Shown: positions 8,224 to 18,773, counted from the stretch's first letter. The stretch: 22,189 nt of DNA from Larix sibirica (GCA_004151065.3 NWUY0304110206.1:1-22189); one strand, 5' to 3'. Made by a program: numbers and translations. Notes: generated from the sequence alone by a model not told the origin.

Positions 8224-8298
8224 AATCCTACTGATACTCAGCATTGGCACCGCCTCATCTACTACTTGCGTAACCTAGGAAAGCCTTTGGTGCACTAA

Positions 8299-9400
8299 AT
8301 AAACAGGTTCTTCTTAAAACATCCATCATAACAGGGTGAGTTTTTATCTCTCTTGACCCCCCGCATCCTGGGAATAAGCGATCAATCTCTCTTTGTCCAG
8401 AGGTTTAACCCGTATTTACTCTTCTCGTCCTGACTCCTTACCTAACTGGACCTTCCCTGATAAGACCTAACCGGGCACGCTCTTTCTTTCCGCCAGGTTT
8501 ATCTCATGGAGCAAGTGAAAGGCCCTGTTTCTTTTGCGGATGGACTAAAATGAGATCCTGTAGAAAGCAGCTTAAAGCCTGTTTAGCATCCAAGACTTGT
8601 TGCAGAAAATAGGAGGTGTAGGGGGCCTAGCCAAGGTTCAAGTCATTGTATAGTGATGAAATCCGAGGGGTAGTATGCAAGCGGATCAGAAGGTTTTTGA
8701 GCTGACGGACCAGACCAATATGCTATGAGCCGGCCTATGCTCTGGTCTGGCTACCCTTGCAACTGGAACTGCTCCTGCTGACTACTCCAATGGCTGCCTA
8801 CTTACCTCCACCATGCTGATCACTACTTGGCTCTAATACCGGCCGAAGTACCGCCCTCATCTCGCACCTGTCTTCTCACGCCTACGTTCTCGCACCTCCC
8901 TTATTGTACTCTCCTCCATAAATATGGAACCAGGGGATTCGGCAATATAACTAAGCGGGGATAGAAAACCCAGGCTATATGAACAACCATCAGCAATACT
9001 TGAATGACCCACTAAATAAATAAATGTATCCCCTGTAAGATGTTTGCATTTCGGTGGGAACGCCTTTTATTGTAGAAGATGTTGGCTGTTGCGTATTGAA
9101 CAGAAAGCGTACTGAATGCGTTGGTACTGGAATTGAAACTGACTGCGGGAATGGGAGACTGCGTCGTCCTGGTAATAGGGAGAAAAGTTTTTAGGCAGAT
9201 GGTTCAGTTTTTCAGCTTTCATTATAAACGTTATTATACACCAAAATTGGCTCGGCAACTTCTAAAAAGAGGTGATCAGTAAGTTAGGTAAGGTCTATAG
9301 ATGGGTAAGGTAGATCGGTATCACCAAAATAAAAGAAATGGAATACTATTTCTAGCAATGCTGTATGAATCCATCAATACGTATCTGGGGTTTCAGCCCG
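8299..9400. other. gene-free stretch with one hairpin
   Basis: I see no recognisable gene. A frame at 8729-8824 reads as a Thr- and Ala-rich peptide with ATLATGTAPADYSNG, but it is short and starts without an ATG. The 63-codon minus-strand frame at 9067-9258 has no motif. Confidence 0.4.
8710..8750. repeat. inverted repeat, 8-bp arms
   Basis: CCAGACCA at 8710-8717 pairs perfectly with TGGTCTGG at 8743-8750 around a 25-base loop that itself contains the palindrome GCCGGC. There is no gene end next to it. Confidence 0.5.
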
Positions 9401-9419
9401 GCCCGATGGTACCCCCCTA

Positions 9420-10650
9420 AGCATTCATTCAGTAAGTGGTTTTAAAGGACAGGCAGTAAAGGGTGATAAACACAACAGGTGGATATATGCACATAAGTAA
9501 AAGCAACAAGTAGGGTTAAGTAAATAGCAATAATGTTATGCCAACCTAACAAGCAAGCCCGTCCAACAATGCCTCTAAGTTTTTATATAATAGAGATAAG
9601 GTCTATAAAGACTAGTTAAAAGCCAGGTTGTGGGTGGTTGTCGTCAGACATAAAGTAAAGGCAAATAGGCAAAAGCAGGTCCTATCTCTCTCTAAAAGGC
9701 AATAAATGCTCAAAGCTGGGGTTGGTTGTGTGAGTGCTGTCTTAATTAAGAAATATTATAGTATCTCTCTACTAAGGATTTAAGAAGCAAGTGGTGTTTG
9801 GAAGCGTATATAATAAATCGCTAAGGTCTGTGAGCCGGCCAGTATTTCAAGTATTGTTAACAGGTTGTTGGTTGCATGCAATTAGGTAGCATAAACATTA
9901 ATTGTGCAGGCTTGCTTTTATAAGTTAATACGACTGGTGGTAATAGTGCAAATGTCCAAGCACGTACGGAATCAGTTATGGCTGTTCCTCAATCCAAGAA
10001 GGCAGTTCCGATCCGAGGATCCAACAACGTAACTGTCCACCAGAAATGTATCAAGTAGGCAAAGGTAATAGTCCTGGTGGTCTAAGTGCTAACCCCAACC
10101 CGTACAATATCTCTCGGTAGTAGTCTTCTGGCAGTATTAAATGCAAGAGGGCAGTTCCAACGATGCCACAACTGGCTGCTGGTATTTAATGGAATGCGTC
10201 CTCTTTATGAGTACGTTAGATTGTGATATGGGACTTGTATCGTAAGATGTTAGCTGTCAGAGAAGGGCCAGATGGTGACAAGTATAGGTATAATAGGTAT
10301 AGTTGGCAAGGCTCCTTCAGCCAGCGTAATAGGTTACAAGTGGTACTTAGAAGTTAATAGTGTTACCCGGAATAATTAATAAGGGAAGGCCGTAAGTAAG
10401 CAGTAAGTGGTTAATATATGTCGTACCCTACTGATCTTCTTCCTGGCTTCATCAGCAAGTGGTTATAAGTAGGGTAAGGTGTCTGAAGGTGGGTACCCGG
10501 TTAGCAAGCTAAAAAGTATAAGTATGGCTCTTCCTAGCTAGCAGTAAGTTCTCATTACTAAATGTATTCTGAGCTCGGCCGGAATAGTAAGATACAAAGC
10601 ATCATATTTAAGCGAGTATCCAGTGAATGCTGGCTTACTGTCTGGAAGCT
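9420..10650 (+). repeat. purine-rich region with recurring AAGTGGT-type words
   Basis: The plus strand is rich in A and G with many TAAGTA, AAGTGGT and TAGGTA words. CAGTAAGTGGTT or close variants occur at about 9430, 10401 and 10453, with weaker ones at about 9786 and 10336. TACCCGG or TTACCCGG occurs near 10363 and 10493, and GGCAGTTCC near 10002 and 10149. No regular period is clear by eye, so this is either a very degraded satellite or biased low-complexity DNA. No gene is visible in it. Confidence 0.35.
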
Positions 10651-10772
10651 TGTCCAAAAGCTCTATTATAGCCGCTGGTGAAGCTGTGCTGTGTGGGGCA
10701 TAAGTGAGTCGTCGTCATAAGGTTAGTTCTTCAGGTGGGTCAATATAAGCTTTTACAACTTTTTTTCTATAA

Positions 10773-10889
10773 TAGCCGATCATAGCCGATAGCCGACGGT
10801 AGTCAATGCGGTCGATCCAAGAGTCGATGCCAGGTGTAAATGCCAAGTTTCATTGAATGCCTGGTATCCATTCACTCAATGCCAAGAGG
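10773..10889 (+). repeat. dispersed decayed repeat, copy 2 (partner 1980-2240)
   Basis: It contains ATAGCCGATCATAG with a further AGCCGATAGCCG, then GTCGATCCAAGAGTCGATG and CCAGGTGT, then CTGGTATCCATTCACTCAATG. All have diverged counterparts at 1980-2240. The 62-codon frame starting at 10853 overlaps the end and has no recognisable domain. Confidence 0.55.
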
Positions 10890-11618
10890 AGAGCCCACTT
10901 GATGCTGCTACTCATTGGCACCGGCACTATTGGCACTCATTGGCTGCTACTCAATGGCTGCTACTTTATACCAAGAAGAGATCCCACTGGTACCGCGACG
11001 GATACATAGTTACTACCTCACTTACCGCTAACGAACCTTAGTTCTTACCTTGGATAGATAGATGGAAGAGGTTTACATACATTGATTCACTATAGGCAGG
11101 GTCATACGCCAGTCAGTAAAAACCAAAAAGATACAGAGGGAGGGAAGCCTGGAAGCTGAGACCCAGGAATCTAGGAAAGGGAAAGCAGAGCAGCTACAGA
11201 CATTAGTCCATTTTATAGGTTAGATAAGGGACGCCCCTTATTGCTCTAGTTAGTTATAAAAGTAAGGGGATATCCGATAGTTTTTAGAAAGGAAAAAGGT
11301 ATAGGTACCAGTGGTTTAGACTAGGTGGAAAGCCAAGAAAAAGGATCAGACTTCCCTATGGCTATACCAAAGTGATCAACTTAACTAAAACAAAATATAA
11401 AAAAACATAGGTCCATGATAACACTTACAGAGGTGCTTATAACTTCGGATATTGATGAGATTTCTTCTAGAAACCTATACTCCACAATCATGCATCCTAC
11501 CTACACGAAGGAATGAATACAGGCTTGTATATAGTACCTTTCTATTTTCTATATTAGTAGCTTTATCTAGGAAGATCTTCTAAATTGTTGGAATAGGGTA
11601 TTTATTAGCTTTAATTCT
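10890..11618. other. gene-free stretch
   Basis: Several diverged CACTCATTGGC / TCAATGGCTGC words occur at about 10905-10965, again suggesting local duplication. The remainder is A-rich with no recognisable gene on either strand. Confidence 0.4.
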
Positions 11619-11666
11619 CTTTGAAGTTATATTCTATTTCTCTTGCTTTGAAGTTATATTCTATTT
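11619..11666 (+). repeat. exact 21-bp direct repeat, period 27
   Basis: The 21 bases starting CTTTGAAGTTATATT are identical at 11619-11639 and 11646-11666, separated by six bases. This is immediately followed by another duplication with nearly the same period (11678-11730). Confidence 0.9.
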
Positions 11667-11677
11667 TCGCACCCTGC

Positions 11678-11730
11678 CCACTGGGAAAGCCTTCCCGGAC
11701 CCTTCCACTGGGGAAGTTTCCCAAACCCTT
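11678..11730 (+). repeat. diverged tandem duplication, period 27
   Basis: The 27-bp unit 11678-11704, starting CCACTGGGAAAGCC and ending ACCCTT, recurs as a 26-bp unit at 11705-11730 with several substitutions. The two back-to-back duplications of equal period lie inside a 66-codon frame (11621-11821) that is mostly repeat. Confidence 0.8.
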
Positions 11731-11821
11731 CGTAAGTCTTAAAGCTTCTTACTTTAATAAATTAGTCAGTAGGTATAGGAATAGAAAACTATTTAGTATT
11801 TGTATTGTAGAAATTATATAG

Positions 11822-12621
11822 GAAAGATTCCTGCTCTTCTTAATCTTCTTTAGTTACTCTCTATAGGTATTAAAATTAATAAGTTAGTAAGGAACTCTTT
11901 TGAATAAGAAGTCTTTATAAGTATTATAAAAGTAGGAATTAGATCTTATCCCACAGAGATTAGGAAGGAGAATGTGGAACCGCCCTACTCAATTAGATAC
12001 TTGCAGCCGGTGGAGATTACTTTTATCCACTTATACCTATACCAAGAGCTCTTTAATGATTAGAAGCATAACCATTAGGATCACGCAACCTAGAACGGGA
12101 GAACACTTCATTCTTACTTATTGAACTCGTTACCTCGGGAAGACATCACCTCCCTATCTCGGCTTTAACGCCACTGCTTGTACTTCATGATAAGATTGAC
12201 AGATTAGGAACGTATGGTTACTGCGTATAGTGATAGTGCTGATGGATCTGGTACTGATGCCATTGGTGGTGCTGGTTAAACTGGTTCAACTGCTGCAACT
12301 CCCTTTATATTAAATAAATCGGGTCATAACCTCGTTCTTCAACAGGTGCTTCAACTACTGAGTCAACTGGACCTTCGACTGGAGTATACGGATTTGGAAC
12401 TGAGCGAAGGGAGGCTGGGATGATCAATAGTAATCTTAATGTACTAGTGCGTGTGTTATATTTTGGAGTATTCAGGAAATCTGGGTTGGGTGGGGGGTTG
12501 GAGTATTTACAAATATAGTAAAGAGTTGGTTTAACAAAGTAAGAGATGGATGGCCTAGTCGGCCCTTGGTATTATCCGTTCGCGGAGGAATATTTATCTT
12601 ACTTCTCATCCATACTCCTTA
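11822..12621. other. spacer containing a Ser/Thr/Gly-rich frameshifted relic
   Basis: At 12230-12277 the plus strand reads SDSADGSGTDAIGGAG and then, after a stop at 12278, TGSTAATP. In the next phase at about 12330-12390 it reads RSSTGASTTESTGPSTG, and that phase stays open to a TAG near 12520. Together these look like one low-complexity coding segment broken by a stop and a frameshift, but low-complexity DNA can mimic this. The rest of the stretch shows nothing. Confidence 0.3.
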
Positions 12622-12684
12622 TTAATAATCGTTCAAGACTGCGCGACGCCTGCTTGCGCTTCTTAATAATTGTTCAAGACTGCG
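12622..12684 (+). repeat. 22-bp direct repeat, period 41
   Basis: TTAATAATCGTTCAAGACTG plus CG at 12622-12643 recurs at 12663-12684 with one change (C to T). Confidence 0.9.
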
Positions 12685-13232
12685 GAGAGTGAAAGACTTA
12701 TTGCTTACACCCAGTTGATTAAGCAGATCGGGCCCGCCGCATTTATCCAATTATTAGCTGGCTGATCCTACTAGGTATGGGTTGGAGGAATAGAAAAGCC
12801 TAACCTGGGATAGATAAGCCCGAACGTATGATTTTGGAGACCACTGTTCCGCCAGAAGTTGAGTTTGCTCTGGGAGGCCCTTCATTCCATTTTGTCTGGT
12901 AAAGTCTTTCTACGAGCGCTAAGCTAACCGTTCTAAATAGCTGCGCTTCGGAATCCATTCTTTGCGCTTTCACTTCTTAATTAATGAATTGCTTTAACTC
13001 TTATTAAGGAAAAGATAGTTCTAATTTTGGTGTCAAGTGGACCAAACTCTTTTAATCTGATCTGAACGCACGCATACCATTATTGGCTTGGGCTTCCCTA
13101 GTTTTGTTGTTTCATCTCCGAAACGAATAGAAACAAATAAATAGCTCTGGTTAAGCATAATATGTGGGGATCACCTAATCCCAAGCTTAGTTCTTTCCAC
13201 ATGGCATTTACTGGTTTCCACGGGCTAATCCC

Positions 13233-13460
13233 ATGTATTTATTGAAACCTTTGTTCAACGAATCGCCGCCTCATCCTTTGATTTTCGGGTCAACGCCATT
13301 CTGTTTCATCTTTCTGTCAATAAGGCTTTCCTTAAAACGAAACGATTTTACCTTGCCTTTCCGGGGTTCTTTCGCAATTGGACGGTTCTCCTCTTGTGCG
13401 GTACCCCGAGGCGAAGCTCCGTTGCATCTCAATCAAATAGATTTGAGTGTCAATGTTTGA
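13233..13460 (+). CDS. unrecognised 75-codon open frame
   Basis: The frame starts at ATG 13233. The predicted product is Phe-, Leu-, Ser- and Pro-rich with a hydrophobic stretch at about residues 17-33, then basic, and ends RGEAPLHLNQIDLSVNV. The Phe/Ser/Arg-rich style resembles plant mitochondrial membrane proteins, but it matches none that I can name. The sequence around 13000-13500 lacks the short duplications seen elsewhere. It could be a fragment of a mitochondrial gene or spacer reading by chance. Confidence 0.2.
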   Translation: MYLLKPLFNESPPHPLIFGSTPFCFIFLSIRLSLKRNDFTLPFRGSFAIGRFSSCAVPRGEAPLHLNQIDLSVNV

Positions 13461-14605
13461 CTCACTCATTATATAAATAATACTTTATCTCCGGGTTTTT
13501 GTACCCGCCTATACCAGGAAATACTCAAAATAAACTATTCCCTTTTTTCCAGACATAGGGACTACTCATTTCATTATCCGTTAACACACTTCTTATATAT
13601 GATTGAATGAAACCACGTGACCATTAAACCATATGATACAAGTTGACACGTACTACATAGCAGCTGGGAGGGACAGGGAGGGAGCCCACTCAGAGAATGA
13701 AGTCTTGGGGTATTTTTCTAACTTCAACCCTGTTGGCATTGCCTTGAGATCCCAGTGAGTTGGATTAGGGGCTTTGCTCAAATTTTGGCATTGAAAGAGT
13801 TGTTTATCGATCGCCTGAGATGGAATTAGATTGTTGCCTTTCGCTGTTCATAGGTGGGGACGGAATCTGACACCTACCTTGGCGGGTGTGAAGCTTGGGA
13901 GTTGGGTGAGCTCGTTTGGTGGGAATCGTGGGAGCAGTAGAAGGGGAAGGGACTGGCTGTTCTCCATGGCTGAACATCAATCAATGGGTGAAATGTTCCC
14001 TCCAATTCCCGTACAGACTGAGTTGTAGTATAGTAACAGTATTTATATGGGCTAGGCAGTCTTCTCTTTGAGATCAATTTGTCTCGCTCGGGCGGATCCG
14101 TTCCATATGGATCTTGTTGTTGCAATCACCATTTTCTAATGGAAATGGGACGAAGCAAAGCATAACAATATTGCAAAGAATAGGCACAAATGAAGCGTTG
14201 ATGGCAGATCGACTGTTGGTGTACATGAGTGAACTTTGGTAAGATATGCTGGCATAGCACTGACTTTCTTTCAAGAATAAGGAAAGGAAAAGAGGTTTCA
14301 TGGATAGATCTGTCCTATATTCTTTGGTTGAGTTTATCTGCTGGTGAATTTATTTTAGTGGTTCTTGTTTGCTGCTAGCTAGACATTGTGTAGAAATAGA
14401 TTTCTCCAAAACAATTCTTTCTGTCAATACGAATGAACAAATCGGATTTGTGGTGGTTGGTTGGACCGGAAAGGGAGGACTCAAACCCAACCAATTTCAT
14501 TATTCATGCAATCTCTTTTCTTTCTCAACTAGACAGGTCCCTCTAACCCTAACTCAAAATGTTTTTGATTGGTTGGCTCTCTTACGTACGTGAATTACAT
14601 GACAT
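13461..14605. other. spacer with overlapping unrecognised frames
   Basis: Frames of 65 to 83 codons overlap on both strands (13831-14028 plus, 13874-14125 minus, 14074-14301 minus, 14369-14593 plus). None shows a domain that I recognise, and overlap on both strands argues that most or all are chance. The composition is relatively even and free of obvious duplications. Confidence 0.35.
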
Positions 14606-14944
14606 ATGGAACAACTTGTTCTTTTAAATGGAAGGAAGGACTCTTCAAAATGGACAAGAAACCTACCCGCCCACCCAATTGATCGAGAATTAGATGTCCA
14701 ATCCAATAGGCGTGGCTCAACAATCGTTTCTTATTCTTCCCGATCCCTCCCATTTATTTCCGATCTGAGGAGTGAGTCTCCATCCAACAACTCTTTCGTT
14801 TCCAAGTCTCTAGCCAGACCAGCGCTGAGTAGGCGGAGCAACCAAAAACCACCTCGCTTGGAGTCAACCATATTGTTCCAACATATTGCATCTAAGGAAA
14901 CTAGCGTTCTAGCTATATATAGTTGTAAAATGGTTCAGAGATAG
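14606..14944 (+). CDS. unrecognised 112-codon open frame, basic product
   Basis: The frame starts at ATG 14606 and ends at 14944. The product would be strongly basic and rich in Ser, Arg, Pro and Asn, without a membrane segment. The middle part (residues about 35-90) is Ser/Arg-rich, in the manner of a mitochondrial targeting region or a disordered ribosomal-protein tail, but there is no alignment I can name. An earlier in-frame extension is not evident. It stands alone, with no operon-like neighbour. Confidence 0.2.
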   Translation: MEQLVLLNGRKDSSKWTRNLPAHPIDRELDVQSNRRGSTIVSYSSRSLPFISDLRSESPSNNSFVSKSLARPALSRRSNQKPPRLESTILFQHIASKETSVLAIYSCKMVQR

Positions 14945-15941
14945 AAGGAAGAGATGCAGCTAATGGATCCAGTTGTCATCTATTATTCCCACTCCGATAA
15001 GATTGTCCTTTCCGATCGATCAATCCACCGATCATACATAAATGAGGACATCCATACTAGGTTATTGGTTAAGTAACCCTATTGATCCTCCCCCCGGCTG
15101 CCTTCACATAGAGAAAAGCGCTACCAATAGATAGAAAGAATGGCAACCTTCAGCTAGCACGTCTTGTCAGGCAAAGCGGAAAGCAAAAGGAAATAACGAG
15201 TAACGTTTAGTCTATGCGGCATCCAAAGGGTTATCCTATACTTTTTCAAATTCTTGTATAACTAAGCCAAATGATTGCTATTGCCCGCAACGCAGCTAAT
15301 GATGATGAGTCCACCGTCTACCTAAAATCCTAGGATGGATAGGCAAGCCGCCATCAACTACTAATTGATTTATAAGAACAAAAGATCCATCCATACTGAA
15401 TTGTTGGGGATGGCTTTCCGGGGATAAAAAGAGGGGATGTTTTTACTTTCTTTTTTTATTTGACTCATTTTATCATGGTACTAGCCGCTAGCCTAGCTAG
15501 AACGCAGGAGCCAGCTAACAAAGAGAGAAAGAGAACAAATATTGTGTATAAAACAGGGTGTTCATACTTGCTCCCCTGAACTCGACCTAAACTGCATTGC
15601 GGTTGCTCTAACGCAGGAGTGTAGGGGAATCATCAATCAATTTCTAATCGTTGACTCGCTCTCGCTAAGAAAGGAGAGGGCGAGCGGAGAGCATGGAAGG
15701 AACGAAGAAGTAGATGTGGGTCGAGCACGTTATTCCATCCGGGACAACCTTGAATAAAGCCGGTCTTAGATTTCTTTCGAGATGATAATGGGCTGTCTCC
15801 CGCAAATGTCCAGCCGTGAATCTGCATCTGAACCTGGATATCCGCTCCAGCAACTTCACTTACGCCCAGTCTTGTTACTTAATTTACCAAATTGATGGAC
15901 CAGGTTCCCATTATTCTTTCTTATCTCTATATCCTCTTTAG
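14945..15941. other. spacer
   Basis: No recognisable gene. A 71-codon plus-strand frame (15542-15757) is overlapped by two minus-strand frames of 64 codons (15633-15827 and 15665-15859). None shows a known domain and I regard all as chance. Confidence 0.4.
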
Positions 15942-16004
15942 ACGCCCTTGCCCTCCCTTGCCCTCCCTTCGGTCAAGCAAGTATACCTTTGGTCAAGCAA
16001 GCTT
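15942..16004 (+). repeat. 63-bp exact direct repeat, copy 1 (partner 22127-22189)
   Basis: The 63 bases are identical to 22127-22189 in the same orientation, 6185 bp apart. The left border is sharp: the preceding base is G here and C in the other copy. The right border cannot be seen because copy 2 meets the window end. Internally it has two to three CCCTTG/CCCTCC units and a doubled GGTCAAGCAAG at 15971-15981 and 15991-16001. It lies in a 73-codon frame (15892-16113) that I do not consider a gene. Confidence 0.95.
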
Positions 16005-16459
16005 TTCCAAAAAGTTATTGAAAAATACTACTAGTTCAAGGAAGGAAGGCACAATAATAGACAATATGGAATGCCTTATTAGTGGGCCGCGCTTCCGGAG
16101 CAACAATCTATGAGTGGAGACCCTTGCCTTCCTTAATGCCATCCTTTGTAAGCCGCCTATGGAAGAATAGCACTTCCTTACTATACTATTATTAGTGGGT
16201 GGATATCTTTCTTGCCAAATTGAGTTGCGCAGAAATGTTGGGAAATGAACAACTAGAATCTTAGGAAGGATCTATAATAGTCCTACTTGTTTTGCTTCAC
16301 CTGTATTCCCGGTGGTCAGGGACTAAAGGGTTCGCCGTCAGCAACTAGAATAAAAGGAGGAGAGTCGCATGCTAGAAATGGAATTATAGCTATGTTAGTG
16401 GGAAAGCATTGAGAGACTAGATCTATTGATCGTATCGTTGTCTATAGGGAAAGCAACTG

Positions 16460-16657
16460 GTGAGTGAATCAAGGCCGGGAGGAGCACCTCGAAAGGAAGA
16501 AGGTTTCGGGTTGTTGATCCTATCTATTTCAGTTTTCTATGATAGGGCTATGTCTGTTTTCTATTCCCTCTTTCAATGGGTTAAACTCTTATATATGCGA
16601 AAACTCATTGGCTTTGAACCCCCTGGTAAGGGTATAAGCCAAATGTGCATATCATAA
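16460..16657 (+). CDS. unrecognised 65-codon open frame
   Basis: Starts at ATG in the track phase; a small basic N-terminal region (RPGGAPRKEEG) is followed by a hydrophobic stretch at about residues 17-47, with Phe, Tyr, Leu and Ile. It could be a small membrane peptide, but I cannot name a family and there is no supporting neighbour. Confidence 0.12.
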   Translation: MSESRPGGAPRKEEGFGLLILSISVFYDRAMSVFYSLFQWVKLLYMRKLIGFEPPGKGISQMCIS

Positions 16658-17578
16658 AGGTGGCATATCCAAATAAAGGTTACCGGAGGTTCCCAAATAG
16701 AAGTGTTTGCTTTTCTTTGGGAAGTTGTTAACGAAGGAGGAAGGGGTGGTTTTAACGTAAATAATGGATTAGTTTATAAAGCCTCTATTCGCGCTTCAAC
16801 CTCCTCAATTGAAATCTATTTTGCTTTTGCTATTCCTTTGGAATTCTAATTCCCTTTGTTGTTCCATTTCCACTTAACTATTCCTTACCGGTACTTACCT
16901 ATATAATCATTCATTCCAGTCGGAAGGGGAATACATTAAAAAGTTAATCCCCCGCCTGTAACTAGTACCTCTTCTATCTGTTCAGTCTCATTCCAATGAT
17001 CCCCCCCGATTGAATGAAACTGCCCCACGGGGTTGGGTGGGACATACGAGTGCGCCTGCCATCCATATATCTTTCTTTTTCCCGGTAAGAAAGCAGAGGT
17101 GACACCACATCACTTAGCCAGCCCCAGGCAGGATATAAATAAGGTTGGAGGTAGATAAAGTTGCGGGCCCATAGGAAAAAGGTTCTGAGGTTAAAGAATG
17201 ACATGATGGTTCGCCTAATCCTCCCCCCGCATCAATTCGTTCTAATAAGCTGCCAGTCGGGTCAGGTTTTCAATTAACGTTATCAATTAATTTCTGAGAC
17301 GAATAAGAGACATCAAGGCAAGTTTTTTGTTCCAAACCTAGACCTAAGCAAGTTAGTTTCTCAAGCATTTCTATCCTTTTCTAGTAAGCGAGATTCTAGG
17401 ATTTCTTCTATTTGATAAGTCCAAACCTAGATAATGTAAGATTATTCAACCAGCTTATCCGTCCATAATCGAATCGATAGGAGAAGGAGGGGTGGGCGGT
17501 ATCCAAACGAACTAGAAAATTGTTTTGAAACTGCACTTAATAAATAAGTTAAGTCCTCGGACAACCCTTTGTCCCCAA
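16658..17578. other. spacer
   Basis: No recognisable gene. A 76-codon minus-strand frame (16974-17204) has a hydrophobic N-terminus but no family that I recognise. C-runs occur at about 17002-17008 and 17222-17228. Confidence 0.4.
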
Positions 17579-17600
17579 GCTTTTATTCATTCATAAAAGC
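17579..17600. repeat. perfect hairpin, 8-bp stem
   Basis: GCTTTTAT at 17579-17586 pairs with ATAAAAGC at 17593-17600 around a six-base TCATTC loop. In plant mitochondria such stems can stabilise transcript 3' ends, but no upstream gene is recognisable, so the role is unknown. Confidence 0.6.
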
Positions 17601-17669
17601 ATCCCCGATAACTAACTAACTTGCTTTTGGGAGTCCCTATCTATTCTCACAAGGCTCTCGGGCTTCTGG

Positions 17670-18086
17670 CTATGTGAACCAATGCTCCTGGGACGTCAAA
17701 ATAGAAATGCTTGCCCCTGCCTGGTCCTCTCTTTTTCCTATGTTTGCTCGCTTCTGGGAAGACCTATGTAAACTATGCCGCTGGTCCTTCCTATGTCTAC
17801 TGCTGGTCCTCTCAAACTGGTAAATAAATGCTGGCTGTGAGATTGATTGATACGTGGGTGGGCTAGGCTTCGCTGTGGTTGGTGGGTAGGTAGGAAAGAG
17901 TCCTAGCAAGCATCGTTCCATCAATAGTTGGAAACGTTGTCCAATGGCCTTATTCGTGGCTGTAGCGTCATTTTTGGGGTTCCAATGAGTCTTATTGTGT
18001 CCTACTTCCATGCCGTAGAACACCGCAGTTTGGTTAATAAAGATAGGTTTCCACCAATACCATAAACGCAGTGTAGTTCTGCCCAC
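17670..18086 (-). CDS. unrecognised 138-codon minus-strand frame
   Basis: The longest open frame in the window. The predicted product is basic, rich in His, Arg, Ser, Thr, Gln and Pro, with a Trp/Tyr-containing N-terminus (residues 1-30) and no membrane segment or motif that I recognise. The complementary strand shows repeated CTGGTCC and TCCTATGT words (17720-17815), so part of the openness may come from low-complexity sequence. An 82-codon minus-strand frame (18002-18250) overlaps its start in another phase and has a hydrophobic stretch. Neither has a recognisable partner. Confidence 0.15.
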   Translation of the reverse strand: MGRTTLRLWYWWKPIFINQTAVFYGMEVGHNKTHWNPKNDATATNKAIGQRFQLLMERCLLGLFPTYPPTTAKPSPPTYQSISQPAFIYQFERTSSRHRKDQRHSLHRSSQKRANIGKREDQAGASISILTSQEHWFT

Positions 18087-18250
18087 GCTTGCCTTGGTCT
18101 GTAACCTACTGAAAAGTGCTTTCGAACTAGGCGAGTAAGAATGCCAGCTAGCAAGCGAGAGAGGATCACACGAACAAGCAAGAGAATAGCTGAAGCCCCC
18201 CGCACAGGCAAAGAAGCAAGAGCCGTATCAGCCAGCCCAATAGCTAGCAA

Positions 18251-18564
18251 GCGCCCGTCCGAGCGATCTTAATAAATCTTTTGGGGTTCAAGGATCAACT
18301 ATGGAACCCAATCTTTGTCAATAAAACTGCTAACTATGTCCTTTTACGGGACCCCCACGATATATTCCCTATCTGGGGTACTTTTCTTTCTGGGAATTCT
18401 CAAACAAGCTCAACTTGCTAATCAAAAATGCGTGCGCTCTATTGCTTTTTCCTTATACAGATTGTGCACTCAACAAAAATAATATATATATATATTACTA
18501 GCCAATGAGTGGTTTCCATATCCTGTGGAGCCCGATAAGTCCCCCGGTCCCCTAGGGGGGCCAG
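18251..18564. other. spacer with AT run and palindrome
   Basis: A run of alternating T and A occupies about 18482-18496. A C/G palindrome, CCCCTAGGGG, lies at 18549-18558. No gene is visible. Confidence 0.5.
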
Positions 18565-18773
18565 GGTCTGTGGAAGCCTTATCCAAGCCTGCTTAAAGCC
18601 TCCTTCGAGAAGCTATGAGAAGCTAGCCGTAGTTAGATGCTTTGTTGTCTACGGAGTAAGCATGGTACGATAAGCTCTATGGAGTGAGCATGCTTTATAG
18701 CACGAGAAGCTAGCCGTAGTTAGCATGATCCTCCGTCCGTGCTGTTCGGTCTGTATAAGCCTTACCCAAGCCT
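18565..18773 (+). repeat. nested direct-repeat cluster
   Basis: Three repeat pairs interleave. GGTCTGTGGAAGCCTTATCC and on (18565-18590) recurs at 18748-18773 with 23 of 26 bases equal. GAGAAGCTAGCCGTAGTTAG is exact at 18617-18636 and 18704-18723. CTACGGAGTAAGCATG (18649-18664) recurs as CTATGGAGTGAGCATG (18677-18692). No coding frame crosses the cluster convincingly. The order A-B-C-C-B-A in direct orientation needs more than one duplication step. Confidence 0.85.

Noticed and set aside
13874-14301. Two overlapping minus-strand frames of 83 and 75 codons
   Set aside because: They overlap each other and a plus-strand frame, show no domain and have no neighbour support.
15633-15859. Two minus-strand frames of 64 codons overlapping a plus-strand frame
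   Set aside because: Mutual overlap in three phases with no recognisable protein.
16608-16640. Possible tRNA T-arm on the minus strand (GGGGTTCAAAGCC)
   Set aside because: The flanking bases do not form a five-pair stem, and no acceptor, D or anticodon arms can be found around it.
17205-17230. GGTTCGCCTAATCC, resembling a tRNA T-loop
   Set aside because: No matching stem or cloverleaf on either strand.
18002-18250. 82-codon minus-strand frame with a Leu/Ala/Ile-rich stretch
   Set aside because: It overlaps the 138-codon frame in another phase, and the stretch comes from a GCAAGC/AGCCAG-rich low-complexity sequence.
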